Shown here piece by piece: positions 30,722 through 30,837 of a DNA stretch of 30,837 bases. The DNA is from Lachnospiraceae bacterium UBA6998 (lineage in GTDB: Bacteria > Bacillota > Clostridia > Lachnospirales > Lachnospiraceae), in NCBI GenBank assembly GCA_002448395.1, contig DJXS01000082.1:16698-47534 (forward strand), read 5' to 3'. Below the pieces are notes generated by a model. It was not told the DNA's origin. It saw only the letters and a list, made by a program, of their open reading frames with translations, and made no database searches. The position numbers and the translations under genes are program-made. Positions within the stretch are counted from its first letter, which is position 1; each line of letters opens with the position of its first letter.

Positions 30722-30837
30722 ATGAAGGCACTTATACTGGCAGCCGGCTTTGGCAAGAGACTTCGCCCTATTACAAATACAATTCCCAAATCCATGGTGG
30801 AAGTAAACGGAACGCCGCTTCTGTGCAACGCGCTCAA
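30722..30837 (+). CDS. Nucleotidyltransferase of the sugar/choline-phosphate type (3' truncated by window end)
   Basis: Only the first 38 codons are present. The sequence MKALILAAGFGKRLRPITNT continues with IPKSMVEVNG, the classic nucleotide-binding signature (G-x-G-x-R-x-x-P plus the downstream lysine) of NTP_transferase enzymes such as sugar-1-phosphate nucleotidylyltransferases and LicC-type phosphocholine cytidylyltransferases. AAGGAGGTTTTTA lies before the ATG. Which substrate is used cannot be told from the visible part. Confidence 0.85.
   Translation, partial: MKALILAAGFGKRLRPITNTIPKSMVEVNGTPLLCNAL

Overview
The window looks like a chromosomal segment of an anaerobic, moderately GC-rich Bacillota, most likely a gut or rumen clostridium of the Lachnospiraceae type. 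The reasons are strong AGGAGG-type ribosome sites, TTGACA/TATAAT-type promoters, a gutM-containing sorbitol PTS operon, a CmpB-type membrane protein, a DegV protein and several Fe-S flavoproteins. No rRNA, tRNA, CRISPR array or insertion sequence was recognised. The taxonomic guess is inference; no marker gene is present.

Layout. (1) 1-3318, plus strand: the end of a sorbitol (glucitol) operon: sorbitol-6-phosphate dehydrogenase (5' end cut off), GutM activator, then PTS IIC, IIB(C) and IIA. The IIA has Val where the phospho-His is expected. (2) 3493-4278: a solitary hypA, a possible tiny ORF and a 211-bp inverted-repeat element. (3) 4279-12417: the most interesting part, two divergent transcription units. 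To the left run an AMP-forming acyl ligase, a lipoprotein with a lipocalin-like beta domain, an acyl carrier protein and an acyl-ACP thioesterase. To the right run a flavoprotein closely resembling the Cutibacterium polyunsaturated fatty acid isomerase, a phytoene-desaturase/RetSat-like flavoprotein and a 2Fe-2S ferredoxin-reductase-type electron-transfer protein. Two palindromes lie in the shared promoter region. My reading is a system that activates unsaturated fatty acids (perhaps onto its own ACP), isomerises and then reduces (or desaturates) them, and releases the product: an ACP-linked biohydrogenation-like pathway. This is inferred from gene content.

(4) 12658-18471: an AT-richer accessory island with a two-TM protein, a zinc-ribbon membrane protein, an ECF sigma factor fused to a transmembrane segment and extracytoplasmic domain, and a Sel1-repeat lipoprotein. 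The zinc-ribbon protein and the lipoprotein share a C-terminal beta-rich domain, and the lipoprotein frame continues 32 codons past an amber stop. This looks like an envelope-sensing, membrane-tethered sigma system. (5) 18581-22421, minus: a PAP2 phosphatase and a 947-residue Fe-S/GltD-like flavoprotein with an unusual N-terminal region. (6) 22537-24851, plus: a CmpB-type membrane protein with eight 11-residue repeats, overlapping a secreted metallo-beta-lactamase-fold hydrolase. (7) 24928-28252, minus: an RlmI-like rRNA methyltransferase and a PBP4B/YfeW-like serine hydrolase lipoprotein. (8) 28489-30837, plus: a DegV fatty-acid-binding protein, branched-chain aminotransferase ilvE, and the start of a sugar/choline-type nucleotidyltransferase cut by the window end.
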